This document shows, piece by piece, positions 18,314 to 27,109 of a DNA stretch of 64,000 nucleotides. Source of the stretch: Algiphilus sp. GTDB lineage: Bacteria > Pseudomonadota > Gammaproteobacteria > Nevskiales > Nevskiaceae. Below the pieces are notes generated by a model. The model saw nothing but the letters and a program-made list of their open reading frames with translations. It did not search any database and was not told where the DNA came from. Each line of letters opens with the position of its first letter. The first letter of the stretch is position 1. A program made the position numbers and the translations under genes. Location: positions 88,705 to 152,704 of the forward strand of contig NZ_JAGLEJ010000001.1 of assembly GCF_023145115.1 (NCBI RefSeq), read 5' to 3'.

Positions 18314-19561
18314 ATGACGTTGTCCCGATTCCGCTCCCTCCCCGCGCTCGCGCTTGCCTTCCTGCTGACGGGATGTCCGTCCGACGACTACCGCGACTTC
18401 GGGTCCGGCGACGACGGCGAGCCGGGCGGCGGCGATCTGATCGGAGACGACGCGCGCAGGGCCGTGCTCGCCGACATCGGCGCCGGCATCATCCTGCCGT
18501 CGCTGCGCGCGTTCGAGGAGTCCGCCGACACGCTGCAGTCGGCAGTCACCGCCCACGCAGCTGCACCGGCGCAGGCACAGGCGCTGGACGAAGCGCGCGC
18601 CGCCTGGCGCGCCGCCATGCAGCGCTGGCAGCGCAACGAGGCGCTGCAGGTCGGTCCGGCAGGCCGCAACACCGGCCTCGACGCGACGCCGGGTGGCGCC
18701 GGCCTGCGCGACCGGATCTACACCTACCCGTTCCGCACGCCGTGCTCCATCGACCAGGCCGCGCTCGACGATGCCGCCGTCGACGAGAACACCGCCATCA
18801 CCATCCGCGGGCTCGGTGCGCTGGAGTATCTGCTGTTCTTCGAGGGCGTCAACCCGGACTGCCCGCCGCCGGACGGCGCCGATCTCGCCGCCAAGCGCGC
18901 GCAGTACGCCGAGCGGGTCACCGACACCATTGCCGCCACCGCCGGCGAGCTGGTCGCGCGCTGGTCACCCGACGGCGACGACTTCCTGTCGGAATGGTCG
19001 AGCGCCGGCGCGGGCAGCGGAACCTACATGCGGCCGCAGGCCGCACTGGACGCGCTGTCGGTGGCGCTGTTCTACGTCGAGAAGGAAACCAAGGACCGCA
19101 AGATCGCCGGTCCCACCGGTATCGGCGCCACCGGCGTCGATCCCTGCGGCGACGCCAACTGCCCCGAGCGGCTGGAATCGCGGCTGTCGATGACCTCGGG
19201 CGCCAACATCCGCGCCAATCTCGCGGTGTTCCGCGACGTCTTCACCGGCGTCGAAGACGGCATGGGCGTGAACGACCTGCTGCGCGGCATCGGCCGCGAC
19301 GATCTCGCCGACGAGGTGATCGCCGAGCTCGACGACACGCTGGCGCAGCTCGACGCGCTGGAAGCGGGCTTCGATGCCGCCGTGCTCGCCATCCCGAGCA
19401 ACGAGGCCTGCATCAACGCCAGCGCCAATCCGGACGGCGGCGGCGTGCCGGCCTGCGCCCTGCATGGCTATATCAGGCGCGCCATGGACACCTTCCGCGG
19501 CCCCATCGTCGCGGCGCTGTCGCTGGCCACGCCCAACGCCGCCGCCGGCGACAACGACTGA
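18314..19561 (+). CDS. Imelysin-family (M75-like) lipoprotein, GxHxxE histidine replaced
   Basis: This 415-aa periplasmic lipoprotein (lipobox LLTGC, Cys21) has an all-helical imelysin-like body (about 50-400; RAAWRAAMQRWQRNEALQVGP). Imelysin relatives (ICMP, EfeO, IrpA) act in iron uptake. At the hallmark GxHxxE site this protein reads GLGALE (residues 166-171), so the metal-binding His is a Gly and peptidase or iron chelation by that site is doubtful. It is followed by HTTM and TonB-receptor genes on the same strand, a grouping seen with imelysin proteins in other gammaproteobacteria. Confidence 0.8.
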   Translation: MTLSRFRSLPALALAFLLTGCPSDDYRDFGSGDDGEPGGGDLIGDDARRAVLADIGAGIILPSLRAFEESADTLQSAVTAHAAAPAQAQALDEARAAWRAAMQRWQRNEALQVGPAGRNTGLDATPGGAGLRDRIYTYPFRTPCSIDQAALDDAAVDENTAITIRGLGALEYLLFFEGVNPDCPPPDGADLAAKRAQYAERVTDTIAATAGELVARWSPDGDDFLSEWSSAGAGSGTYMRPQAALDALSVALFYVEKETKDRKIAGPTGIGATGVDPCGDANCPERLESRLSMTSGANIRANLAVFRDVFTGVEDGMGVNDLLRGIGRDDLADEVIAELDDTLAQLDALEAGFDAAVLAIPSNEACINASANPDGGGVPACALHGYIRRAMDTFRGPIVAALSLATPNAAAGDND

Positions 19562-19581
19562 CCCGCTGCGCCGTGACACGC

Positions 19582-20979
19582 ATGCAGAGCCTGCACCGAC
19601 GGCTGAACCAGCCGCTGGACATCGCCGCGCTGGCGGTGTTCCGCATGCTCTTCGGCGGGCTGATGTTCGTCGGCACGCTGCGCTTCATGGCCTGCGGCTG
19701 GATCGAGCAGCTCTACATCGCGCCCGGTTTCCACTTCAAGTACTGGGGTTTCGAGTGGGTGACCGTGCCCGGCGCCACCGGGCTCTATCTGCTCTACGGC
19801 GGCATCGCGCTGAGCGCGGCGCTGGTCGCGCTGGGTGCGTTCTACCGCATCGCCATCGTCGCGTTCTGGTGCCTGTTCACCTACGCGGAGCTGATGGATG
19901 TCACCTACTACCTCAACCACTACTACTTCGTCAGCCTGCTGGCGCTGATCCTGTGCGTGCTGTCGCCGCACCGGGCGTGGTCGGTGGATGCCTGGCGGCG
20001 ACCGGCGCTGCGCCGGGACACGCTGCCGGCATGGCAGACCGGGTGGCTGCGCTTCCAGGTCGGCGTGCTCTACATCTTCGCCGGCCTCGCCAAGTTCGAG
20101 ACCGACTGGCTGCTGCACGCCCAGCCGCTCAACATCTGGCTGCCGCCGCTGTCGGGCATGCCGCTGCTCGGCCCCTTCCTCGACGACACCTGGGTGCACT
20201 ACGCCTTCTCGTGGTTCGCCTTCGTCTTCGACACCACCATCATCGGCTTCATGCTGTGGCGCGTGACACGGCCCTTCGCCTTCGCGGTGATCGTGGTCTT
20301 TCACCTGTTCACGCACCTGTTCTTCGCGATCGGGCTGTTCCCGTTCATCATGGTGTTCGCGGTGCTGGTGTTCTTCGAGCCGGACTGGCCGCGGCGCTGG
20401 ATCACCGGCTGGCGACGACTGTGCGGGCGAACGGCGGCGCGCCGTCCGGCGCCGCCGCCCGCGCCGGCAACGGGCTGGCGACCGGCGGGCGCGGCCTTCG
20501 CCATCGCGGTCGCCGGCTTCTGCCTGATCCAGGTCCTGCTGCCGCTGCGGCACTGGGCCTACCCCGACACCGTGCTGTGGCACGAGCAGGGCATGCGCTT
20601 CTCGTGGCGGGTGATGCTGCGCGAGAAGGCGGGCTCGCTGGCCTACCGCGTCGCGCTGGCCGACGGCCGCACCGTGGTCGTGAGCCCGCACGACTATCTC
20701 ACCGAGCTGCAGTACCGCGAGATGGTGGGGCAGCCCGACCTGATCCTGCAGCTCGCCCACCACATCCGGGATGACTTCAACGCCCGCGGCCTGGGACCGG
20801 TCGCGGTCCGTGCCGACGCACGCGTGTCGCTCAACGGGCGCGCTGCCGCGCCGCTGATCGACCCCGAAGCGAACCTCGCCGCCATCGACGACGGCATTGC
20901 CGAAGCGCACTGGATCACCGACGCGCCGACGCAACCACCCCCACTGCAGCGCACCCTTCGCCTGAGCGCGGCGCGCTAG
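19582..20979 (+). CDS. HTTM-domain membrane protein (vitamin-K-dependent carboxylase-like)
   Basis: This ~465-aa inner-membrane protein has an HTTM domain with several transmembrane segments (about 15-300; RMLFGGLMFVGTLRFM, YLNHYYFVSLLALILCVLSPHRAWS, GWLRFQVGVLYIFAGLAKF) and a C-terminal soluble part (about 335-465). The same layout occurs in gamma-glutamyl carboxylases of animals and in bacterial homologues of unknown substrate. The ATG at 19582 was chosen; a GTG three codons upstream (19573) is equally possible. It is sandwiched between the imelysin-like lipoprotein and a TonB receptor, so it may modify or service that receptor system (inference). Confidence 0.82.
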   Translation: MQSLHRRLNQPLDIAALAVFRMLFGGLMFVGTLRFMACGWIEQLYIAPGFHFKYWGFEWVTVPGATGLYLLYGGIALSAALVALGAFYRIAIVAFWCLFTYAELMDVTYYLNHYYFVSLLALILCVLSPHRAWSVDAWRRPALRRDTLPAWQTGWLRFQVGVLYIFAGLAKFETDWLLHAQPLNIWLPPLSGMPLLGPFLDDTWVHYAFSWFAFVFDTTIIGFMLWRVTRPFAFAVIVVFHLFTHLFFAIGLFPFIMVFAVLVFFEPDWPRRWITGWRRLCGRTAARRPAPPPAPATGWRPAGAAFAIAVAGFCLIQVLLPLRHWAYPDTVLWHEQGMRFSWRVMLREKAGSLAYRVALADGRTVVVSPHDYLTELQYREMVGQPDLILQLAHHIRDDFNARGLGPVAVRADARVSLNGRAAAPLIDPEANLAAIDDGIAEAHWITDAPTQPPPLQRTLRLSAAR

Positions 20980-21007
20980 CACGCCCCACCGACGGAACCT
21001 ACCCGCC

Positions 21008-23209
21008 ATGACTGCATTCCACCCGCACCTGCTGCTCGCCTGCTGCATCGCCGCGCCCTTCGCCGCGATGGCCGACGCAGCCGACCGGAACGAGGCCGGT
21101 GACGACGACCTGCTGCTCGACACCATCACCATCCTCGGCACCGAGGCCGATCTGGGCCGCATCACCGGCTCGGCGCACCGGGTCGACGCCGCCACGCTGG
21201 AGCAGTACCAGTACGACGACATCAACCGCGTGCTCGGTCAGGTTCCGGGCGTCTACGTGCGTGAGGAGGACGGCTACGGCCTTCGCCCCAACATCGGCCT
21301 GCGCGGCGGCAGCTCCGACCGCAGCCAGAAGATCACGCTGATGGAGGACGGCGTGCTGATCGCACCGGCGCCGTACTCGGCGCCGGCGGCCTACTACTTC
21401 CCGCTGACCACCCGCATGACCGGCGTCGAGGTCTTCAAGGGGCCGTCGGCCATCCAGTTCGGGCCGCAGACCGTGGGCGGCGCCATCAACCTGCTGTCGG
21501 CACCGATTCCGGAAGGCACGCGCGCGATGGCCGAGCTCGCCGGCGGCAGCGACGGCTACCGGCGCCTGCACGCGCGCGGCGGCACCACCCGGGGCCCGCT
21601 GGGCCTGCTCGCGGAGGTCGTGCACCTGGGCAGCGACGGCTTCAAGAAGCTCGACGGCGGCGGCGATACCGGATTCGACAAGAACGAGCTGCTGCTCAAG
21701 GGCGCCTACGACGTGGGTCCGGGCACGCTGCGTGTGCGCTTCGGCTACGCCGACGAGGTGTCGGACGAGACCTACCTCGGCCTGACCGACGCCGACTTCG
21801 ACGCCACGCCGTACCGCCGCTACGCCGGCAGCGCCGAGGACCGCTTCGACTGGGACTGGACCGGCCTGCGCCTGGGCTGGAGCCAGCCGCTGCTCGGCGG
21901 CGAGCTCGACGTGGTGGGCTATCGCAACACCTTCGACCGCGCGTGGCGCAAGTTCAACAACTTCCGCAGCGCCGACGTGCGCGACGTGCTCGCCAACCCC
22001 GACGAGGCCTTCAACCGGGTGCTCTACGACACCCTGACCGGCGCCCGCGACGGCGACCCCGCCAACGACGCCGACGACCTGCGCATCGGCACCAATGCGC
22101 GCGAGTTCGTCTCGACCGGCGTGCAGGGCAGCATGCGCTGGCAGTTCGCCACCGGCCCGGCCGTGGAGCACCTGTTCGAGACCGGCCTGCGCGTGCACAG
22201 CGACCGCATCCGCCGCGACCACGACGAATTCGCCTACGAGATGACCGGCGGCCGTCCGCAGCGCAAGGACGCCACCCGCACCATCACCGCCGACAACACC
22301 GGCCATGCCGATGCGGTAGCGCTGTGGCTGCGCGACGAGATCCTGGTCGGTGACTGGACCATCGTCCCGGGCGTGCGCATCGAATCCATCAGCGTCACCT
22401 TCACCGACCGCCTCAACGAGGTGTCGTCGAAGGACGACTACACCGAGGTCCTGCCCGGCTTCGGCGCGAACTACGCGGTGAGCGACGCGCTTACGCTGCT
22501 CGCCGGCGTGCACAAGGGATTCTCGCCGGCCACGCCCGGGCCGCAGGAGAACGTCGAACCCGAGGAGGCGGTCAACTGGGAGGCGGGGGTGCGCTGGGAT
22601 GGCGACGCGCTCGGCCGCATCGAGGTCGTCGGCTTCTACAGCGACTACAGCAACCTGACCGCGGTGTGCACCTTCTCGTCCGGCTGCGGCAATGCCGACC
22701 TCGACCAGCAGATCAACGCCGGCCGCGTCGACATCGAGGGCGTCGAGGCCGGCTGGGAGCGCAGCTTCCCGACCGGCGGCGCGCTGCGCTTCCCGGTGGC
22801 GCTGACCTACACCTACACCGCCACCGAGTTCCGCGACGCCTTCACCTCGCCGAACCCGCAGTACGGCAACGTGGAACCCGGCTTCGAGCTGCCCTATGTG
22901 CCGGAGCACCGCGGCAACGCGCGCGTCGGCCTGAGCGCCGATGCCTGGGACATCGGTCTGTCGGTGACCTACCAGTCCGCAATGCGCGACACCGCCGGCG
23001 CCGGCCCCATCCCGCCCAGCGAGGGCACCGATGCGTTCACGGTGGTCGATCTGTCGGCGAGCTGGGACGTGCTGCCGTCGCTCACCGTGACCGGCCGCAT
23101 CGACAATCTGCTCGACGACGACTACATCGTCTCGCGGCGGCCCTTCGGCGCGCGCCCCGGTCTGCCGCTCAGCGCGCAGATCGGGCTGCAGTACCGCTTC
23201 GCGCAGTGA
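21008..23209 (+). CDS. TonB-dependent outer-membrane receptor (FecA-like)
   Basis: This 733-aa protein has a signal peptide (cleavage near AMADA), a plug domain (about 40-165; GQVPGVYVREEDGYGLRPNIGLRGG, VEVFKGPSAIQFGPQTVGGAINL) and a 22-strand barrel ending in the aromatic C-terminus QIGLQYRFAQ. Plug motifs resemble FecA-type ferric-citrate receptors. No N-terminal signalling extension and no FecI/FecR genes are present. It is the last gene of a plus-strand set with the imelysin-like and HTTM genes. The ligand is unknown; ferric complexes are likely given the neighbours. Confidence 0.9.
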   Translation: MTAFHPHLLLACCIAAPFAAMADAADRNEAGDDDLLLDTITILGTEADLGRITGSAHRVDAATLEQYQYDDINRVLGQVPGVYVREEDGYGLRPNIGLRGGSSDRSQKITLMEDGVLIAPAPYSAPAAYYFPLTTRMTGVEVFKGPSAIQFGPQTVGGAINLLSAPIPEGTRAMAELAGGSDGYRRLHARGGTTRGPLGLLAEVVHLGSDGFKKLDGGGDTGFDKNELLLKGAYDVGPGTLRVRFGYADEVSDETYLGLTDADFDATPYRRYAGSAEDRFDWDWTGLRLGWSQPLLGGELDVVGYRNTFDRAWRKFNNFRSADVRDVLANPDEAFNRVLYDTLTGARDGDPANDADDLRIGTNAREFVSTGVQGSMRWQFATGPAVEHLFETGLRVHSDRIRRDHDEFAYEMTGGRPQRKDATRTITADNTGHADAVALWLRDEILVGDWTIVPGVRIESISVTFTDRLNEVSSKDDYTEVLPGFGANYAVSDALTLLAGVHKGFSPATPGPQENVEPEEAVNWEAGVRWDGDALGRIEVVGFYSDYSNLTAVCTFSSGCGNADLDQQINAGRVDIEGVEAGWERSFPTGGALRFPVALTYTYTATEFRDAFTSPNPQYGNVEPGFELPYVPEHRGNARVGLSADAWDIGLSVTYQSAMRDTAGAGPIPPSEGTDAFTVVDLSASWDVLPSLTVTGRIDNLLDDDYIVSRRPFGARPGLPLSAQIGLQYRFAQ

Positions 23210-23212
23210 GGC

Positions 23213-23461
23213 TCAGCCACCGCTGACTGGCGGGATCAGCGCCACGCGCGCGCCGTCGGCAATGGTCTCGTCGCGCTCCACCAGGCGATAGCCGAGCGCG
23301 CAGGCGGTGCGCGGCAGGTGGTCGGCCGTCCCCGGAACCTCGGCAGCCAGCGCGTCGAGCACGGCGGCGACGGTTACGTCGTCACCGGCGACCTCGATCG
23401 GGTACTCGTCGCCGCCGCACAGCGAGCGGAAGATGCCGTAGCACTCGATGGTCACGCGCAT
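23213..23461 (-). CDS. moaD: Molybdopterin synthase small subunit MoaD
   Basis: This 82-aa ubiquitin-fold sulfur carrier ends in the required Gly-Gly (LIPPVSGG). The C-terminal glycine is adenylated by MoeB and thiocarboxylated, then delivers sulfur with MoaE to precursor Z. The gene ends 4 bp from the TonB receptor stop (convergent). MoaD rather than ThiS is chosen because of moeA, mobA, moeB, moaC and moaE nearby. Confidence 0.88.
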   Translation of the reverse strand: MRVTIECYGIFRSLCGGDEYPIEVAGDDVTVAAVLDALAAEVPGTADHLPRTACALGYRLVERDETIADGARVALIPPVSGG

Positions 23462-23521
23462 GGTTCGGGAGTCCTGCCTGCCGGATCGCGATGATATCCG
23501 TGCCTCGGCGGCCCTGTGACG

Positions 23522-23690
23522 GGAACCGCAGATTGCGCAGATTCAAAACGGCGGGGAACCACAGATTCCACAGATTCTTTTCCGGTTCTGGTGTGCGCTG
23601 ACTTCGTCAGCGCCACCAGTAAACCATCCCCAGAATCTGTGAAATCTGTGGTTCTATCGCTTGCTCGAATCTGCGCCAAGCTGCAGTTCC
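23522..23690. repeat. Palindromic intergenic repeat, copy 2, nested inside degenerate outer arms
   Basis: The inner element at 23557-23653 has arms with core CCACAGATTCCACAGATT and its inverse, and a hairpin at 23588-23619 (CTGGTG-T-GCGCTGAC / GTCAGCGCCACCAG). It matches the copies at 8703 and 28242. A second, decayed pair of arms (23522-23544 and 23667-23690) encloses it symmetrically, as if one copy inserted inside an older one or the palindrome was extended. It lies between the moaD start and the moeA stop. Confidence 0.85.
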
Positions 23691-23700
23691 CGCGCAGCCA

Positions 23701-24957
23701 TCACGCACCCACCGGCTGCGCGAAGGGCTCGACACTGACCACGGCGCCGGCGTCGAGATCACCGCAGTCGGCGTCGAGCACAATGAAGCAGTCGGCAAGG
23801 CTCATCGAGCGCAACACGCCGGAGCCCTGGTGGCCAAGCGGCTCGACCGCCATGCCGTTCGCCCCGGGCAGCAGGCGCGCGCGCTGGAACTCGGCACGCC
23901 CCGGCGCCTTGCGCACCGGCGCCGCCAGCGGTAGCGGCACCCGCAGCGGCGGCGCCGGCTCGGCGCCGGCCAGCCGGATGAGCGCCGGCCGCACCAGCTG
24001 CATGAAGGTGACCATGGCCGATACCGGATTGCCCGGCAGGCCGAAGAACAGCGCCGCATCGAGCCGCCCGAAGGCCAGCGGCTTGCCGGGCTTCATCGCC
24101 ACCTTCCAGAAGCCGACATCGCCGCGGCGGCGCAGCGCGTCGAGCACGAAGTCGGCCTCGCCCACCGATACGCCGCCGCTGGTGATCAGCGCGTCGCAGC
24201 CCGCGGCGCGCGCGAAGGCGTCCTCCAGCGCCTCGAGCGTATCGCGCACGATGCCGAGGTCGTGCACGATCACGCCGAGGCCGTCGAGCAGCGCGCGCAG
24301 GGTGTAGCGATTGCTGTCGTGGATGTCGCCGGGCCCCAGCGCCTGCCCCACCGGCTGCAGCTCGTCACCGGTCGAGAACAGCGCCACCCGCAGCCGTCGG
24401 TGGACGCTCACCTCGCCGGCGCCCACCGACGCGAGCAGGCCGATGTCGGCCGGCGTCAGCCAGCGACCGGGCGCCAGCACGGTGGCGCCGCGCGCAATGT
24501 CCTCGCCCGCCGGACGCACGTTGTCGCCTTCGGCCGGCGCCTTATCGAAGGCCACGCCGTCCTCGTGCACGGTGGCGCGCTCCTGCATGACGACGCTGTC
24601 GGCACCGTCGGGTAGCACCGCGCCGGTCATGATGCGCACGCATTCGCCGGCACCCACGGTGCCGGCGAAGGGATGCCCGGCGAAGCTCTCGCCGACCGGG
24701 CGCAGCCGCGTGCCGGGCGTGGCGGCATCGGCCGCGCGCAGGGCGTAGCCGTCCATCGCCGAGTTGGTATGCGCCGGCACGTCGGCGCGCGCAGTCACCA
24801 CTTCGGCGAGTACGCGCTGGCATGCATCCGCCAGCGCCACGCGCTCGGTCTCGCCGACCGGCGCCACGGCGGACAGGATGCGCGCACGCGCCTCGTCGAG
24901 CACCAGCGCCTGCGTCTGCGGTTCGTGGCAGGGGTCGAGCGAAGCGTTGCCGGTCAT
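23701..24957 (-). CDS. moeA: Molybdopterin molybdenumtransferase MoeA
   Basis: This 418-aa enzyme inserts molybdate into adenylated molybdopterin. Visible blocks: PAHTNSAMDGYALRAAD, RIMTGAVLPDGADSVVMQE, RVALFSTGDEL, DALITSGGVSVGEADFV, KVAMKPGKPLAFG and FGLPGNPVSAMVTF, all in order and full length. It is transcribed leftward after mobA with a 200-bp gap that holds a strong inverted repeat. Confidence 0.95.
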   Translation of the reverse strand: MTGNASLDPCHEPQTQALVLDEARARILSAVAPVGETERVALADACQRVLAEVVTARADVPAHTNSAMDGYALRAADAATPGTRLRPVGESFAGHPFAGTVGAGECVRIMTGAVLPDGADSVVMQERATVHEDGVAFDKAPAEGDNVRPAGEDIARGATVLAPGRWLTPADIGLLASVGAGEVSVHRRLRVALFSTGDELQPVGQALGPGDIHDSNRYTLRALLDGLGVIVHDLGIVRDTLEALEDAFARAAGCDALITSGGVSVGEADFVLDALRRRGDVGFWKVAMKPGKPLAFGRLDAALFFGLPGNPVSAMVTFMQLVRPALIRLAGAEPAPPLRVPLPLAAPVRKAPGRAEFQRARLLPGANGMAVEPLGHQGSGVLRSMSLADCFIVLDADCGDLDAGAVVSVEPFAQPVGA

Positions 24958-25118
24958 GAGCGATGCATCTCCAGTGTCATGGTGTCGATAGGCCCGCCTC
25001 GGGGTGACACTGCCAGGGTGTGCCGTGCGGCGGTCGCTGCCCTCGGAGACGGGATACCGGCATCAGCCGACGACCCGGGCCGGGTCCTCCGCCCTGCGCG
25101 CGGCCCCCTCACCCCCGG

Positions 25119-25143
25119 CCCTTCTCCCCGACGGGGAGAAGGG
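25119..25143. terminator. Perfect 11-bp inverted repeat downstream of mobA
   Basis: CCCTTCTCCCC-GAC-GGGGAGAAGGG follows the mobA stop by about 20 bp and precedes moeA. It could end the moeB-mobA transcript, but there is no T-run. Similar CCCTTCTCCCC palindromes are widespread intergenic repeats in proteobacteria, so it may instead be a REP-like unit. Confidence 0.45.
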
Positions 25144-25161
25144 AGTGCGCCGAAGGTACGG

Positions 25162-25755
25162 TCAGATTGCCATCCCGGCCGCCAGCGCATCGCGCTCGGC
25201 CAGCGTGTTGATGTTGGTGAAGGCACCGGCATCGTCGAAGGGTACCTGCACGACCCGATGCCGCGCCTGCCAGGCATCGAGCCGGCGCGCGCCGTCACGC
25301 AGCGCGGCGTGCGCGTCCCCGGCCAGCGTGCGGCGCATGAGCGCGTGCACCGGATGCAGCCGGCCGCCCGCGACCGCCACCGCGATATCGGCGCCGCCGG
25401 CGTCGAGGGCGTGGCCGAGACGTACGACGAGATCGGCCGGCAGCCGCGGCGTGTCGCAGGGTGCGGTCAGCACGAAGTCGGTGCCCGCCGCGGCCAGCGC
25501 CGCGTGCACGCCGGCCAGCGGCCCGGCGAAGCCGTCGTGCGCATCGCCGACCAGCGGCAGGCCGAAGGTGTCGTAGGCATCCCGCGAGCGGTTGACGCCC
25601 AGCAGCAGCGCGCCCACCTGCGGACGCAGCGCATCGATGACCCAGGCCACCATGGGGCGACCGGCGAGCGGCAGCAGGCCCTTGTCGGCGCCGCCAACGC
25701 GACGCCCGGCGCCGCCGGCGAGGATCACCCCGGTGATCGCGGCGCGTTCAGGCAC
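25162..25755 (-). CDS. mobA: Molybdenum cofactor guanylyltransferase MobA
   Basis: This 197-aa protein transfers GMP to Mo-molybdopterin to give the MGD cofactor. The nucleotide-binding start ITGVILAGGAGRRVGGADKGLLPLAGRPM and the block VLTAPCDTPRLPADLV are diagnostic. The GTG at 25753-25755 overlaps the moeB stop by 8 bp and gives the usual length; an open frame further upstream is antisense/out-of-frame to moeB. Its presence implies use of the bis-MGD cofactor, although no molybdoenzyme is in the window. Confidence 0.93.
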   Translation of the reverse strand: MPERAAITGVILAGGAGRRVGGADKGLLPLAGRPMVAWVIDALRPQVGALLLGVNRSRDAYDTFGLPLVGDAHDGFAGPLAGVHAALAAAGTDFVLTAPCDTPRLPADLVVRLGHALDAGGADIAVAVAGGRLHPVHALMRRTLAGDAHAALRDGARRLDAWQARHRVVQVPFDDAGAFTNINTLAERDALAAGMAI

Positions 25756-26905
25756 CGGGGGCGCCGCAGAAGCGCTCGTAGTCGATGTAGCCCGGGAAGG
25801 ATCTGCCCGGCGCGCAGTAGGCGCAGTCGTCGGCTGCCTGCAGGGCAAGCGTGCGCATGCGGCTGCGGTGCGCATCGAAGAGCAGGAGCTTGCCGATCAG
25901 CGGCTCGCCGAAGCCGGCCGCCAGCTTCAGCGCCTCCAGCGCCTGCAGCATGCCCACCACGCCGGGCACGACGCCGAGCACGCCGGCCTCGCTGCACGGC
26001 GGCGCCGCCTCCGGCGGCGGCGGCTCCGGGAACAGGCAGCGGTAGCACGGCCGGCCGCCGGCGCCGAACACCGCCACCTGGCCCTCGAAGCGCTCGACCG
26101 CGCCATAGACGTTGGGCAGGCCGAGCCGGATGCAGGCGTCGTTGACCAGATAGCGGGTCGGGAAATTGTCCGATCCGTCGACCACGATGTCGTAGCCGCC
26201 GAGCACGTCCTCGACGTTGTCGGCGGACAGGCGCGTTTCGTGGGTGTGCACGGCCACGCGCGGGTTGAGCGCTTCCAGCGTGGCGCGCGCCGATGCCGTC
26301 TTCGCCATGCCGACGCGGTCGTCGCGGTGCAGCACCTGCCGGTGCAGATTGCTGCGGTCGACCCGGTCGTGGTCGACCAGCCCGATGGTGCCGACCCCGG
26401 CCGCGGCCAGATAGAGCGCCGCCGGCGAGCCCAGCCCGCCGGCACCGATGATGGCGATGCGCGCGCGCGACAGCGCCGCCTGGCCGCGCTCGCCGAGCTC
26501 GGGCAGGACGATCTGGCGGGCGTAGCGCTGGCGCGCCTCGGCGTCGGCCAGCGCCGGCACCGCCACCGGCAGACCCTCGTCCTTCCAGCGATTGAAGCCG
26601 CCCGCGACCGAGCGCACGTCCTCGTAGCCCATGCGGCGCAGATCATCGGCCGCCAGCAGCGAGCGGCTGCCCGAGCCGCACATCAGCAGCACGGTGGTGC
26701 CGGTGTCCGGCACCGCGTCCGCCACGCGCAGCTCCAGATAGCCGCGCGTGATGGCGGCGGCGCCGTCGGCGGTGCCCTGGGCGATCTCGTCGGCCTCGCG
26801 CACATCGATCAGCGCCGCGCCCTGTCCGCGCAGCGTCTGCGCTTCGCCGGGCGTGACCTCGGCGATGCGGGCACGGAGCGCGTCGAGATGCTGCTGGATG
26901 GACAT
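25748..26905 (-). CDS. moeB: MoeB-type E1 enzyme with N-terminal rhodanese domain
   Basis: This 385-aa protein has a rhodanese domain first (about 1-115; IDVREADEIAQG, active Cys in VLLMCGSGSRSL), then a ThiF/MoeB adenylation domain (about 125-385) with GAGGLGSPAALYLAAAGVGTIGLVDHDRVDRSNLHRQ and zinc cysteines PCYRC and CAYC. It adenylates the MoaD C-terminus and could also supply persulfide sulfur. In MoeZ/MOCS3 proteins the rhodanese is at the C-terminus; here the order is reversed. The ATG at 26903-26905 heads the leftward moeB-mobA-moeA run, divergent from apbC. Confidence 0.92.
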   Translation of the reverse strand: MSIQQHLDALRARIAEVTPGEAQTLRGQGAALIDVREADEIAQGTADGAAAITRGYLELRVADAVPDTGTTVLLMCGSGSRSLLAADDLRRMGYEDVRSVAGGFNRWKDEGLPVAVPALADAEARQRYARQIVLPELGERGQAALSRARIAIIGAGGLGSPAALYLAAAGVGTIGLVDHDRVDRSNLHRQVLHRDDRVGMAKTASARATLEALNPRVAVHTHETRLSADNVEDVLGGYDIVVDGSDNFPTRYLVNDACIRLGLPNVYGAVERFEGQVAVFGAGGRPCYRCLFPEPPPPEAAPPCSEAGVLGVVPGVVGMLQALEALKLAAGFGEPLIGKLLLFDAHRSRMRTLALQAADDCAYCAPGRSFPGYIDYERFCGAPGA

Positions 26906-27109
26906 GGCGGACCTCGGGCCGGAACGGAAGACGATGCCGGGCACGGCGTGCGGCCGCGCCCGCTCCCCGGTGGACCGGCATTGTCGCGGATCGTGCGGGA
27001 CGCGTGGTACCGCGCGAACGCGATATTCTGCGCGGCCCGTCTGCAGAGGCGGCAGCACTGTGGCAGCGTGCGCCGGCATGCAGACGCCTTCCACGGCACG
27101 AGCGGCATC

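Noticed and set aside
25119..25143. Certain rho-independent terminator
   Set aside because: The stem is perfect, but no T-run follows, and this palindrome type is a common intergenic repeat; kept only as a candidate.
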